A stretch of 64,000 nt of DNA from Myotis daubentonii (Eukaryota; Chordata; Mammalia; Chiroptera; Vespertilionidae): assembly GCF_963259705.1 (NCBI RefSeq), contig NC_081853.1, forward strand, positions 1,736,001 through 1,800,000, given 5' to 3'. Numbering within the stretch: position 1 is the first letter of the stretch; each line of letters opens with the position of its first letter. The position numbers and the translations under genes are program-made. This document shows, piece after piece, positions 42,812-55,900 of this stretch. The notes under the pieces were generated by a model that was not told where the DNA came from, searched no databases, and saw only the letters and a list, made by a program, of their open reading frames with translations.

Positions 42812-45094
42812 AAGCCAAGTACACACCAGGCATGCACCTCGTCAAAACAGTGACAAGAGGCAGATGAGCTCAGGCCGTCGGTGTCACTTCCCAGTGGGGC
42901 CACCAGGGTCCTCGGTGGGGGTCGGAGCGGGATGAAGATGGGGGTTGGGGGGGTGGAGGGTGGGGGATGAAATGGGGGGTGGGGGGTGAAATGGGGTGTG
43001 GGGGAGGAGGGGGGTGGGCGAGAGCGCGCTTCTGCCCACGGTACGAGTGGAGGCCGAGAAGAAGAGCGAGCGTTGATTGTTGGGATGGGAGGCCGGCAGG
43101 GGGATCCTGATTGAAATCCTGTTTTCAGTTTCTAAAGTTGGTAATCTAGAAGGTTCTGCCCTTGGACCCAAACCTCTGAGCCACACGATGGGGTCTGGGA
43201 TTTGGCCCTGAGCACCAAGGAAACATGGGTGACTTTAGCTTTTTTGTGGGCTCATTAGACTTTCAAAATACTAGTATTTCTGGCAGCATCCTTAGGGGAC
43301 AGTGTCACTGGCTGAGCAGGGGCACTGACATGTCTCCTTGTTGGGGGGACGCAGGTGGGGGACGCGGAGGCTGGCCCGGAGCCGGCCGCTGCAGCTGGTG
43401 CACCTGGAAGGCCCGCTGAACGGCCGCCCGCACACGGCTCCCTTCCGGCCTCCTGGTGGAGGCGGCATCCAGACGGCTTCTCGCTCTGCTCCTCTGGCAG
43501 CCAGGCCAGCTCTCCAGGTCCAGCCTGCGGGCAGGTCCGCGGGGTGGACCTCAGAACCGCCTCACCACACGTCCCTTTCCTCGCTGACCTAGTCCCACCT
43601 GGACCTGGGCGAGGCGCCTGGAGCAGCCATCTCGCGCCGCCAGAGAAAGGCCGAGAGAACAGAGGCCGAAACCTTAAAATCCGCCACCGCCTCCAGACTT
43701 CCTGCTGCGTAAGAAAATGTTAGGGTGAGGTGTTGTTACCTGTAGGGTTGAGGTCAGGCGAGGGCGAGGGTGAGGGCTGCTGGTGGTGAGAGCGGGGTTG
43801 GCGGCCTTTAAGCCGCTGTGAATCAGTTTTCTGTTGTTTCCAGCCAAAGGCCTGTTAGCAGATGCTCCGCAGGGCTCGCTCGGCCGCACTGAGACCCGCA
43901 CACCGTGGCGATGGTACATGGGCTTTGTGGGGGCAAAAATAAACCTGAGGCACCGTCACAGACGTGGCGGCTGTGCCTGCTCTCAGAGGGAGCCAGGTGT
44001 GCTCTGACCGGTGGTGGGAGCGTTTAATGAAGCACAGGGCAAGGTGTCTGGAGAGTTGGGGAAACCACCAGGGCTCTCAGGTGGGAGCTGCCACATCCCC
44101 AGGATCAGGGGCGCTGCGGTGGAAAGGCTGCCTGTGGGGGGCGGGGATGAGAGGGCAGGGGCAGGGTTGCAGCTGACTGTCGGCAGCTCAGAGGGGAACA
44201 CATTTCTGGGCCCCTCTCTCCTTCCGCCTCCAGTGTCGGCTGGTGCTCCCGGGAAGCCCGAGGGCCAGGAGCCAGGACACACTCTGCAGGGGCGGCCTCC
44301 CGGGACTCAGATGAAAGGAAGTTGGCCGGTGGAGCTGGGGGGCAGGGGCGGTCTCCAGCTAAGTGCCTCCCTGAAGGGTCTGAGGCCTCGGGAGCCTGCC
44401 CATCGGAGGCCCACGCCCGAGGACCAGGCTGCCCGCAGACGCTGTGATCTGCACCGTCTCTCCCGGGGGATGTGGCCTCCAGGTTCCCGGGCCCTGGCCC
44501 TGGCCGCCCCTGCACCACGGGCCGCGGGTGGGAGACAGGGGCAGCAGCTGTTCCCGGAGCCGCTGCAGCAGCAGCTCCAGGCCCGCCAGGCACCGGTGTC
44601 TGCATGGACTGCTCTTCAGTCCCATTGGCTGCAAAATTCAAGCGTAACCGAGCCACACGCGAACCCTTCGAAGACGAGAAGAAAGGACACTACTGTCCCT
44701 GGACTGGCCCCGCCCAGGCCTCGCCTCCTGGTCCTCTTTTTTCCACAAGACACTGCACACCCCGGCCGCACCCAGGCTGGCAGGAAGGCACTGCCCAGGC
44801 CTGGAGGCCCAGTGGCAGGATGACCCGGCTTCCCGGGCTGTGCCCGCCCCTCCCCCCGCCACCATCTCTCACTGGCCACCCCTGGGAACTGTCGCTTCCC
44901 GGGTAGAGACTGGCCTCCCCTCCCCAGGAGCCTCAGAGGGGCTGAGGGACATGCCCAAGGCCATAGAACTCCTGCCTGGATCCGAGTCCTCCTCACCGCG
45001 GGGCCAGGCCCAGTGTCCTCAGGAGACCCTCATGCCAGAGGGGTTCGCAAGGGGATGCGTCCCCTGGGCCTTTTCTGGCCTGAATTGAAGCTCA
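42812..45094. other. Unique GC-rich DNA with a G-rich tract
   Basis: 42930-43020 is a G-rich, purine-biased stretch (GGGGGTGGAGGGTGGGGGATG repeated with changes). 43330-44900 is very GC-rich, contains many CpGs and is open on both strands. A short MIR-like core in reverse lies near 44925-44985. No exon recognised with confidence. Confidence 0.4.
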
Positions 45095-45925
45095 GGCCAG
45101 CACCCCCCACTCAGGCCAGCACCCCCCCACTCAGGCCAGCACCCCCCCACTCAGGCCAGCACCCCCTCCCGCTCAGGCCAGGACCCACCCACTCAGGCCA
45201 GCACCCCCCCACTCAGGCCAGCACCCCCCCCCGCTCAGGCCAGCACCCCCCCGCTCAGGCCAGCACCCCCCCACTCAGCCCAGCACCCACCCACTCAGGC
45301 CAGCACCCCCCCCCCACTCAGGCCAGCACCCACCCGCTCAGGCCAGCACCCACCCACAGGCCAGCACCCCCCTGCTCAGGCCAGCACCCACCCACAGGCC
45401 AGCACCCACCCACAGGCCAGCACCCACCCGCTCAGGCCAGCACCCACCCACAGGCCAGCACCCACCCACAGGCCAGCACCCACACCCGCAGGCCAGCACC
45501 CACCCACAGGCCAGCACCCACCCGCTCAGGCCAGCACCCACCCACAGGCCAGCACCCACCCACAGGCCAGCACCCACACCCGCAGGCCAGCACCCACCCA
45601 CAGGCCAGCACCCACACCCGCAGGCCAGCACCCACCCACAGGCCAGCACCCACACCCGCAGGCCAGCACCCACACCCACAGGCCAGCACCCACCCGCAGG
45701 CCAGCACACACCCACAGGCCAGCACCCACACCCGCAGGCCAGCACCCACACCCGCAGGCCAGCACCCACACCAGCAGGCCAGCACCCACCCGCAGGCCAG
45801 CACCCACACCCACAGGCCAGCACCCACCCGCAGGCCAGCACACACCCGCAGGCCAGCACCCACCCGCAGGCCAGCACCCACACCCGCAGGCCAGCACCCA
45901 CCTGCAGGCCAGCACCCGCAGCACA
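45095..45925. repeat. Minisatellite H (18-24 bp units, about 42 copies)
   Basis: Units consist of the constant GGCCAGCACCC plus a variable link: CCCCACTCA (early part), ACCCACA, ACACCCGCA or ACCCGCA (later part). The left third is dominated by the CACTCA/CGCTCA type and the right two thirds by the CCCACA/CCCGCA type, so two unit classes expanded one after the other. Pro/His/Gln/Ala-rich or Cys/Trp/Val/Gly-rich open frames over it are artefacts. Confidence 0.95.
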
Positions 45926-48469
45926 GACTGCCGTCTCCTCCAGGGCCCTGGGCCTCCTGTGGGGCCTTGAGGGCTGCGATGGAGAATGGCCCCTTCGAAG
46001 CTGCAGGAGGTGGAGTTGCTCCCCCGGTTCCCCTCCTGCCTCTCTTCCCCCTCCAGCCCCAGCCCCACCCTCCCCTCCTGGTCATCCTCTCTCCGATGGG
46101 CCCCTCAGGCTGGCTCCAGCTCCGCCCCTTGGAGCCCTGGCGGCTGCTGTGTCGGGGGCTTTTCTTCCTCTTCCTGCTGGGTCTGTGCCCTCTTGTGTTC
46201 GCTTTGATCTCCAGCCAATGGCGCGAGGGGACAGGCCCCCACAGCCATCCCTGGGGTGAAAAGCACTGTGCCTTCTGCACCTGCTGCCTGCCTTGCCGCC
46301 GGCGCGGAAGGATGGTGTCCCGGCAGGGAGCCCTGAGGAGCTGGCAGCCAGGCTGGTTAGTCCTGAGGGGTGTGGGTGTGCGGCTTTGCTGTCGCCTGGG
46401 GAGGCAGGGCCGGGGTGGGCGGCGGCAGCTGACAGAGGACAGACCCTGCAGCCAGTGGGCAGCTCTCAGGCGGGTCCCCGGGCGCTGCTGCCCGAGGCTT
46501 CTGAGTGCTCTCCATTCCACAGGCGCGGCCAATGCCAACAAGAGAACGGCCGGCGGGACACGCGCATCCAAGTTCTGAATCTGTTCCCACCTGGCCGGGG
46601 CCTCGGATAAGCACTCAGTCTGTGCGGTCATTTCCTGGCTCCTCAGGGCCTCCCAAGACACTCACCCTCCTCGTTTGGGAGCTCTTGCTGCAGAAAGAGC
46701 CCCCAGCTTAGTGGCTCAGGATGACAATCGCTCTGTAGCTGACAGTACTGCCAGCGGTTTGGGCCGGGCTCCCTCCGGCACCCGTGGGAGCTGTCATGCC
46801 ACGGGGCTGGGTGGTCTGGGCCGGCCCCGCTGAGACAGTTGGTCTGTCTCCTTTGATCGCCAGCCTCCAACAGGCTCGCCCTGGTGGCACCTGGAGTCCA
46901 AGAAGGAGAGTCGAAGTCCCGGAAGGCCCTTGAGACGTGGACGTAACCAGCCACATGGCGCTGCTCCGGTGCCTGGTCCCAGCGCGTGACGGGAGCCCAG
47001 ATTCGAGGGGCGGACAAGCAGACCCGGCCTCTTGCTGGGAGAGGCTGCGTCACGGGCAGGGCGATGGGCCCACGGGGGACTGTTTGGGCCATTTGACCAA
47101 CAATCTGCTTCATCCACAAAATCATAGATTCCAGGTCACATGGGAGAGCAGAAAGCCCCTCCGTGCAAAGGATGGGGCCCGGGCGAACATCTGTCTGATC
47201 GCACCTTCCAGAGGGAGCCTGCTGCATATTTGTCTGCATAATCCAGTATTTGCGTGGGTCACGTGATGTGTGTAGGCGGAGCAGGAACCAGGATTTGAAT
47301 AACAGAAGAGATGAGGGTCCTTTTGAGAAATCTAAGTCTCTTGTCTTGTCTGCCTTTGGGCTTGGGCATCTGCTGATAGGACTATGAACTGAGAAAGCTT
47401 CAGGGACCCTCATCGTGTGGGAGGGACCCCAGAGGTCTCACAGAGCAGAGGCAGCAAAGGGAGAAGCGTCCTGGGGCGGGGCAATCGCACCAGCACCTGC
47501 CCGGCTCCTGGGGCAGGAGTGAGCTCCGGAGGGTGGAGGGCGGGAGCCGCAGCTGCCTGAAGGGCCGCCCGAGCCTGGGGCTCAGACCTGCTGGGCGACC
47601 CTTCCCTGTGGTGCCTCACAGAGGGCACTCGCTCATCCCTCCAGGCCACGGTGGGAACGGCTGGCCGCAGCCGCGGGAGCCAGGACGATGAGGGCTCAGG
47701 GCACAGGTTCCAGCCCCAGCAGAGCAAGCAGCGTGTCGTTTGAGTGCAAAGAATACCTGTGAGGCTGCAGAGTCCCAGACGCCCCGGCCGGGGTGTCCAC
47801 GTGTCAGGCGCACACGTCAGTCATGGAGCCTGAACTGGTCTCCAGAGACGCCAGCCGTCTGTTTCTACTCTGCTTTGCCGGCTCCGAGCATTCCCGCTTA
47901 AAAAAGCCTGCGTTGTTTCAGTGGGATCTGTGCACATATACACACACACACATGTGCACACGCACATAGACCCTGACGTGTCCAGAAGCAGTTCAGGCTG
48001 GGAAACAACTGGAAGACAAATGACGCAGCACACTGTGACGCCTGTGGCCTGCTGGCACCTGCTCATGGGTCACGCCATCTGCACACAGGAAAGCCCTTCT
48101 CTCTCCCTCTCCACGTCCTGCACGTCCACACCGGGTACTTGTCACTCACCAAGGCCTGCCCAACCCCCTCATCAGCCCCTCCTCGCCGCCTCCTCGGCAG
48201 GGGGTGCCTGGCGTCCAGCGCTGCGCTGGCCCCGAGGTGCCTCCCACCCTCGCTGCTGCGGGTTTGCCCTGTTTGTGTTTGTGTTTGTGTCGGCTCTGTT
48301 TCAACAGAACCCACAGACACGGTCACACTGGAGGGGGTGGCGGAGGCGGATCTGCCCAATGACTACATTTCGTGCAGGGGGCGGTGGGAGAGGCCTGGAC
48401 TCTCTGGGTCTGCGTCCCATCCTCCAGAGAGCAGGATGCCTGGGACTCTGAGCCTAGTGAGCCACCCAG
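45926..48469. other. Unique GC-rich DNA
   Basis: Open on both strands for about 650 bp after the array (to 46578 on +). The + frame from ATG 46096 would encode a short hydrophobic segment (WRLLCRGLFFLFLLGLC) but nothing recognisable. A CA-rich run lies at 47937-47969, and a (GTGTTT)n run at 48267-48290. No gene is supported. Confidence 0.4.
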
Positions 48470-49975
48470 GGACCCGCACAGCCCGGGGGAACCCACCCAG
48501 GGACCCTCACAGCCCGGGGGAACCCATCCAGGGACCCGCACAGCCCGGGGGAACCCATCCAGGGACCCGCACAGCCCGGGGGAACCCACCCAGGGACCCA
48601 CACAGCCCGGAACCCACCCAGGGACCCGCACAGCCCGGAACCCATCCAGGGACCCGCACAGCCCGGGGGAACCCACCCAGGGACCCGCACAGCCCGGAAC
48701 CCATCCAGGGACCCGCACAGCCCGGGGGAACCCATCCAGGGACCCGCACAGCCCGGGGGAACCCATCCAGGGACCCGCACAGCCCGGGGGAACCCACCCA
48801 GGGACCCACACAGCCCGGAACCCACCCAGGGACCCGCACAGCCCGGGGGAACCCACCCAGGGACCCGCACAGCCCGGGGGAACCCACCCAGGGACCCGCA
48901 CAGCCCGGGGGAACCCATCCAGGGACCCGCACAGCCCGGAACCCATCCAGGGACCCGCACAGCCCGGAACCCATCCAGGGACCCGCACAGCCCGGAACCC
49001 ACCCAGGGACCCGCACAGCCCGGGGGAACCCACCCAGGGACCCGCACAGCCCGGAACCCACCCAGGGACCCGCACAGCCCGGAACCCATCCAGGGACCCG
49101 CACAGCCCGGGGGAACCCACCCAGGGACCCACACAGCCCGGAACCCACCCAGGGACCCTCACAGCCCGGGGGAACCCACCCAGGGACCCGCACAGCCTGG
49201 AACCCACCCAGGGTCCCGCACAGCCCGGAACCCACCCAGGGACCCGCACAGCCCGGAACCCATCCAGGGACCCGCACAGCCCGGGGGAACCCACCCAGGG
49301 ACCCGCACAGCCTGGAACCCATCCAGGGACCCGCACAGCCCGGGGGAACCCATCCAGGGACCCGCACAGCCCGGGGGAACCCATCCAGGGACCCGCACAG
49401 CCCGGGGGAACCCACCCAGGGACCCACACAGCCCGGAACCCACCCAGGGACCCGCACAGCCCGGGGGAACCCACCCAGGGACCCGCACAGCCCGGGGGAA
49501 CCCACCCAGGGACCCGCACAGCCCGGGGGAACCCATCCAGGGACCCGCACAGCCCGGAACCCATCCAGGGACCCGCACAGCCCGGAACCCATCCAGGGAC
49601 CCGCACAGCCCGGAACCCACCCAGGGACCCGCACAGCCCGGGGGAACCCACCCAGGGACCCGCACAGCCCGGGGGAACCCACCCAGGGACCCGCACAGCC
49701 CGGGGGAACCCATCCAGGGACCTGCACAGCCCGGGGGAACCCACGCAGGGACCTGCACAGCCCGGGGGAACCCACGCAGGGACCCGCACAGCCCAGGGGA
49801 ACCCATCCAGGGACCCGCACAGCCCGGAACCCATCCAGGGACCCGCACAGCCCGGAACCCATCCAGGGACCCGCACAGCCCGGAACCCACCCAGGGACCC
49901 GCACAGCCCGGGGGAACCCACCCAGGGACCTGCACAGCCCGGGGGAACCCACGCAGGGACCCGCACAGCCCAGGG
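48470..49975. repeat. Minisatellite I (28/31-bp units, about 50 copies)
   Basis: Units are CCAGGGACCCGCACAGCCCG then GGGGAACCCAC (31 bp), or a 28-bp form lacking three G. A C/T site (ACCCACCC or ACCCATCC) and a CCCACACAG variant (near 48597, 48804, 49127, 49422) mark longer blocks. The pattern around 48722-49050 recurs 618 bp downstream for at least 330 bp. The 3-bp length difference keeps frames in register, so very long frames are open on both strands; they are not genes. Confidence 0.95.
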
Positions 49976-52900
49976 GTGCGGCCCCAGCACTACCCTTCCC
50001 AGGCCGCGGGGAGTGCTGTCCCATGGCCTCTTCTCCTGGGACCCGGGACGGCTCCACGGTAATGAGAGCAGGAGGGTGAGAAGAGCAGGTTTGACAGTGC
50101 TGGCTTCCCAGGCCGCTCAGGCTTCTCATCTGTCAGGTGAAAATGATCCCAATTATCCGCCTCAGCGATGCGAGCCGGCAGCCTCCCAGCCCACCTGTCA
50201 CCAGCCTTCCACGGTGTGGGAGCAGGAGCAGGCCCTGGAGGGGCTGCCGGGCGCGGGGAAGGGGCCCGTCCAGAAAAAGGCTGCCCCTCCCGGGTTTTCT
50301 GGCCTGTGGTCCCATCACCCTGGCACAAGCCTGGGGAGCCTCCTGGAGCTCCCTGCTGCTGGTCGCTGGGCCACTGGCTTTGGGGAGGCCCCCGCCCCCC
50401 GTGAGTTCGGAAGTCCCCCTCCCTCAGCTGCTGCTGCCTGCACTGCCTGTGCGGCTGCCCCTCCTCTGGGCCCCACGGCCTTTCCACAGTCCTGTGAGCC
50501 CTGCCAAATGCAGAGCTGCTGAAGTCAGTGAGGGTGGCTCCTGCCTCCGCGATGTCACAGGCGTTCCCTAGGCAACCACTGCTGGCACCCAGTCAACTTG
50601 GAGAGCGTCTGTGCCACAGGAATGTGGCCTGGCTCTCGCTCACTTCCCGTGTGGGGTGCCTGGAAGCGGGTCCGTCCCCAATTCTTCCCTGAGAAGGCGG
50701 CCTGAGGAAACCTGACAGCTGCCCCCGAAGCCGGGAAGGTGGACACTTGGGGCCCCTTCCGCTGAATCTCCCTGGATACGCTGCGGCCTGTCCCCCGAGC
50801 CTTCCCCCAGGAGGGGCTGTGGCAGGAGAACAAAACGGGGTGCTCTCTTTACTGTCGAAAAGCTCTGTAAACCAGACACGAGCTAGTCTGCAGGTAGTCC
50901 CTTCGGAAGAAGTGGTCTGGGAACGGGGGTGGGGCCCGTGCTGGGGGCACCATGGAGGCCCCGCTGTGGAGAGGGGACCCTCTGAGCTGCAGCGGAGCCC
51001 ACCCCAGCACGTCCACTCGAGACACACAGAGGGGCACTGGCTCCCACGCTGGTGACAGCTGCTCCTGGGACACCTGCCGGGAGCAGGGCCAGAGCCCGGT
51101 GAGCACTGGCAGAGCCGGAAGGCGGTGCGAGAGCCTGTGCTGGCCCGTGGCCGCTGCGAAGGCTGCACCTGAGCCCACTTCCAGCCAGAGCTTGCAGGGC
51201 AGACGTACAACCAGTGGGAAGAGCAGTGGAGGGACCGTCTCCTGTTGGGTGGTGGCCTCCACCGCTGGCCCCGAGGCCAGCGGGTCTTATCCCAGGGCTT
51301 TTGTGCCTCTCAGGAGCCTTCGTGGCCGGGGGGAGCGGCCTCTGTGACGGGAGGTGGCAGAGGGTTTGCAGTGTGTCCCGCAGGGGCCTGGTGAGAAACG
51401 CCGCAGGAGGCGAGAGGCCCGCGCATCCGCAATGCCCCTCTTCCCTCCGCTGACGGCTGTGCTCAGAGCCCGTTTACTCTGAACTGGGCGTCTGCAGAGC
51501 GTGGCATCTGTCCAACGTACCCCACGAAGCTCTCGTCCTGCCCACTTCATCTCCCCGGAGCAGTCTACTTTCACCTCTGACGTATGGAGGTGCACGTGTG
51601 TCTGTTGGCTGCAAGCAGCAGAAATCAGCTTCTCCACTACAGAGAAGGCTGTGTCGGAAGGACGTGCCACCCAGCGGTTGGGCGGGAGCTTGGGAAACAG
51701 GAAGCGGAGCCGGAGCCGGTCCCCGTGGCCAGCGGGGCGCCGTGGAGTGTGCAGTGCACGTGCCCACGAGGGCAGCTTTCCAAACACGTTTCTCAGACCA
51801 AGAGGCACATGGAAGATGCACCAGCAGCTCCACAACACTGTGCCGGGACTCACACGAAGGACACGACCACATTGGCTGCACAGACGGGTTTTAGAAGCAA
51901 CTGATTCCACTCCTTGACTTTGTTACACGGCAGCACACACAGGGGACTCACTGTGTGAGACGCCTTTTAAGAGCTTTTTTGTAAACAGACTGACTTAATC
52001 CATCTTGGAGGTTAGTGTGGAGCCCTCGGGGATGCAGAGCTTGTGCTGAGATCTCCTGCTCTGAGAGCGTGAGACGGGCCCCAGGGGGCTCTGACCCAGC
52101 CCGCCCTGGGCAGCGCCTTGCTTCCCAGGGCGCTCCAGCCGCTGCAGGGCAGCTCAGCCACCCGAGGCGGGCACCTTCCCAGGACAGCGCTCCTCTGGCA
52201 CGTGACTGACGTGCAACCTATGCCTCCTCGAACAGCCATGTCCTGGAACTGCACTGCAGCCCCAGGCCTCTCTGCCTTTCCTCCCACCTTTTGCAGGAGC
52301 TCGTCTGTGTCGAGGTGTTGAGGTTTCACAATATTGGCAGCTCCCCCCTGCCCGCCTCCCCCCCACCTCCCCACCCCGATCTCTGTGCTGCCTCACAGGT
52401 GTTTCCCAATACAGGTCTCACCCATCTCATCTCCTCACGGCATGTTTCTTGCAGAACTCGGACTAACACAGTTGAGTCTTTTACTTCACTCCCAATTCAT
52501 GGATAGGAAAATTGAGGCCCCCGAATGAAGAGCCTTGCCCAAGCTCACAGAGCTACGAAGGGGCAGAGCTGGTAATCAACCCCGGTAATGAGACTGCAGA
52601 GCACATGCTGTGCCCACTCCCCTATGCCACCTCTCCTCCAGTGTTACTATGTGACGCATAGAGGGTGCATCGTCGGGCCATTGTCTGACTCCCACCCGCA
52701 TCATAGGGCCTAGAAAGTAAGGGCGTTGGCCGAGGGACCCCCTTTTTGCGGAGCCTCTTATAGGACGAGAGTTCAGAGCTGCGTCTGGGAAGCCTGGCAG
52801 AGGGCTCTGCAGTGCGAGCCTGTCACTGTGGCAGCTGCACGGTGTCCAGGTGCAAGAGCGCCTGCCCAGACGCTGCTCAGCAGTGACGGGAGAGAGACCC

Positions 52901-55900
52901 CAGGACGCCCCGCTCTTGCTGGTGGCTGTGTCTCGAAGGCAGGAAGGGCCTTGTCCTGCACTCGCGCTCCTGGCCCTGGTGGTCCTGGTGGAGAGAGAGA
53001 AGCCACTGGCTGGGAGGCAGGAGGCTGGCTCAGCTGTCCCTCAGCAGCGCTGGCACCTGGCCAGTCCCTGGGCTCTCTTGCCCGGCTCTCCTCCTGTGCA
53101 CAGAAGAGCTGGGATGAGAGCCAGGGCTTTCCAGCTGAGCTCTGTCAGGTCCCAGGGGCACCTTGGCGATGACCAAGAGCCACTGCTGGAAGGTTCTGGG
53201 GCAGGGGCTGCCCTCTCCCCAGCGGGCATCTGCACTTTGCCCACGTCCGAGACTGGCCATCGGGGCATCTGTGAACGTTTTCTGGTCACAAGCTACAGAA
53301 GCCAACTCTCCTGGCCTCAGAGGGGAGACCTTTATTAAAAGGGTCTTAGTTCTGGGGACAGCTACTCAGAGACCCACTCGGGGTGGAGGGCAGGCTGGGC
53401 GGGGCCACACCGAGAGCCTGAAAGGTGGCGCGGGGGTGGGGGTGGGGGGAACCTGCGTCGTGAGCCCCTCCGGCCTGTCCCCAGCCTTTGGCTGTGGGTC
53501 TGAGACTGAGTCCGGGAGAAGGCCTCGCGTTGGCCGAGCTGGGACAGGAAGGGGAGACAGCGGCCACTAAGAAGTCCCCCAGCGAGGACTGCTACATTGG
53601 CATGAGGTGTTTCCAAGAGGTAAACTGAGTTAGAACGCAGGAGAGTGTGCACAACAGCCCAGATGTCAAATGCCCCACGAGCCGAGCGCTGTCTGCGGGG
53701 GTCCCACTCTCACCCTGGAGAGTGCCGGCTGCTTCCTGGGGACCTGCAGTGACAGTGGGACCAGCAAGCGACAGCGGAGGCTGCCGGGGGAGCAGAGCCA
53801 GCTGCTCTGTTGTCTGACTCCCACCCGCACCTCTGAGGCCCCTCTTCTCCTGACAGCCAGCGGCAAGGGGGGGGGGGCGGGGGCGGGGACGGGGAGGCCA
53901 AGGCTGCTCTTGGCTCAGGCTCCTCCCAGCAGGCAGAGGTGGAGCACAGAGGCTGTGTGCAGGCCCATGTGGAGGCCCAGACACTGCAGTCTCATCGACG
54001 CCCCAGAGGGGAATGGGGACAGAGAGAAAGCCGTGCAAGGTGCATTATTGGGTGATTGCCACTGTGGCCAGGGATCCCGAAGACCCACGGAGGGGTCCTT
54101 GAGACCAGCCCCCAAATTGCTTGGCTGAGGGACGAGAGGGGAGTGAGGTGTGGGTCCAGGTGTACGCGCTGCAGAATGGCGGAGGGGGCTCCGGCGCACA
54201 GAAGGGCAGCTGAGGATCCCCAGGGACGAGAGTGAGGGGTGTGGGTGCTGAGGTGAGGGCTGTGGGTCCCCTGGGCACGGAGCATGGCCAGGGCATCAGC
54301 TGGAGGTGGCGGTAGGTGGGAGGACGTGGGGCAGGGCACTCCCCGGCCGCATCCCCCTTAGACGTGCGTTCACACGGCCTCCTGACGTCAAGGCAGCCTG
54401 GGGCGCAGTGGGGTTTGCACGTGCTGGGCCTGAGCCCATGAGAACGGCCCACCCTTCGGGGTCCGCAGGGGCTGCCCCGCGGATGCTGGTGCTGGCGGGC
54501 ACCTCGTACTGCCTTCCCAGCGTCGTCCTCCGGCCGCACCCCTGAAGGCACCCCTTTCGCAGGTGCACTGAGAGGGAAATGTGCACCCTGCAAGCAGGGT
54601 CTGCCCAGGCCTGCAGTCCGTCCGCGGGACAGCGGGAGTCCGGGTCAGGCAGACGAGGCCCCAGAGGCTCTGAGGCGCCTTCCTGCTTTGCTTGGGCGCC
54701 TGGAGAAAGTGGGAGGAGATTGGATGCCAGCCAAGCTGTCCAAAGCTCACAGGAGGGAGGGTCCGAGCGTCTTCGCTGAAACTGCAGTGTCTGGGGACTC
54801 TGAGTGGCCTCCCCGAGGTCTGGGCAGTCTTCAGCGTTTTTATTGTTAAGTCCTGCGGTGCGGCCGGCAGTCAGCCTCTCCCTGAGGTGCCCTGGCTCAG
54901 GCCGCAGCCCGCACTCTGCCCTGGGGAAGAGCCGGCATTGTTCCAGCTTCACTGTCAGTAAGTATTCATTAATAACTAGTTCCATTTTCCAGTATTTATC
55001 AGGCCCAGGCACTGAACTCAGAGCTCACCTCGCCCTCTCGTTTCCCCGTTTAATTCCCCACACGCCCCTCGGTCCGCATTGCCCCTTCCTGCTGGGCGCT
55101 GCTCCCCACACTCCGTGACTTGCTCTAATTGAACCACACACCTTCCCTGGAGGCACGCGTCTCAGTTGACATTTTATTTTTATTTGTGTTGTTTTTGATT
55201 AATGTCTGTCCCCACACTGGAGCGAGAACTCCCACGTGCTCACGGCCATCCCCACCCAGCACAGTGCCTGGCACAGAGCTGACACTCGGAACTGCCCGGC
55301 GAATGAGGGCACGGTGGACGGCTCACCGGAGCCTGCAGGATGGCTTCTGCCCGAGGCTGTGAGGTTAACTGGCTCAGGTCACACAGCGGTGGAGGTAGAC
55401 GCAGGATTCAGGCCCGCCCGGCCCCGGCTTCGAGCCAGGCCTCCCCGAGCGCTCACGGCCGCCGCCTCTGCCCCTGCTGCACCTCCTGGCCCTCAGCCAA
55501 GGCCTTGGCTCAGCCCTGTGAGTCTCTGGCCAGGACGGCCCGTGGCGAGCGCCTTTCACACTGCCCAGCGGTCTGGGCTCGCGGAGCTGGTCTCCATCTG
55601 CCGCGGTGGCGTGGTGCCCACTCCCAGATGGCACGTTATTTTTACCCAGCATAGGTGCCCAGGCAGCCAGATGTTCTTTGGCAGCGCAGAGCGGCGGGGC
55701 ATTGCCGGGTGGAGGGCCCCTTCCCCATGGCAGCCCTCAGGGACGCTGCCTGGCCGGGTGGCGCTCCGAGAAGTCCCCTCCCCTCCCCGGCACTGGGACC
55801 ACGCTCAGCTGCAGGCATCACACAGGCTGGGCTGCTCCAGGGGCAGAGCCAGGTCAGCACTCCTGCCCGCGCTCCACCCCTGCCAGGGCCTTCCCTCCAG

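Noticed and set aside
45013..46661. Pro/His/Gln-rich (+) and Cys/Trp/Gly-rich (-) long frames
   Set aside because: Most of their length is minisatellite H; the unique tail has no recognisable domain.
48302..48380. Possible exon (reading EPTDTVTLEGVAEADLPNDY) after a TTTCAACAG acceptor-like site
   Set aside because: The upstream tract is a GTGTTT simple repeat rather than a good polypyrimidine tract, no protein family is recognised, and no neighbouring exon is seen.
48139..50522. Open frames of 500-716 codons on both strands
   Set aside because: Minisatellite I with 28/31-bp units; the peptides are repeats of the unit and occur on opposite strands at once.
53150..54130. Splice-like and Kozak-like signals in GC-rich DNA
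   Set aside because: Individually common at this composition; no consistent frame or homology linked them.
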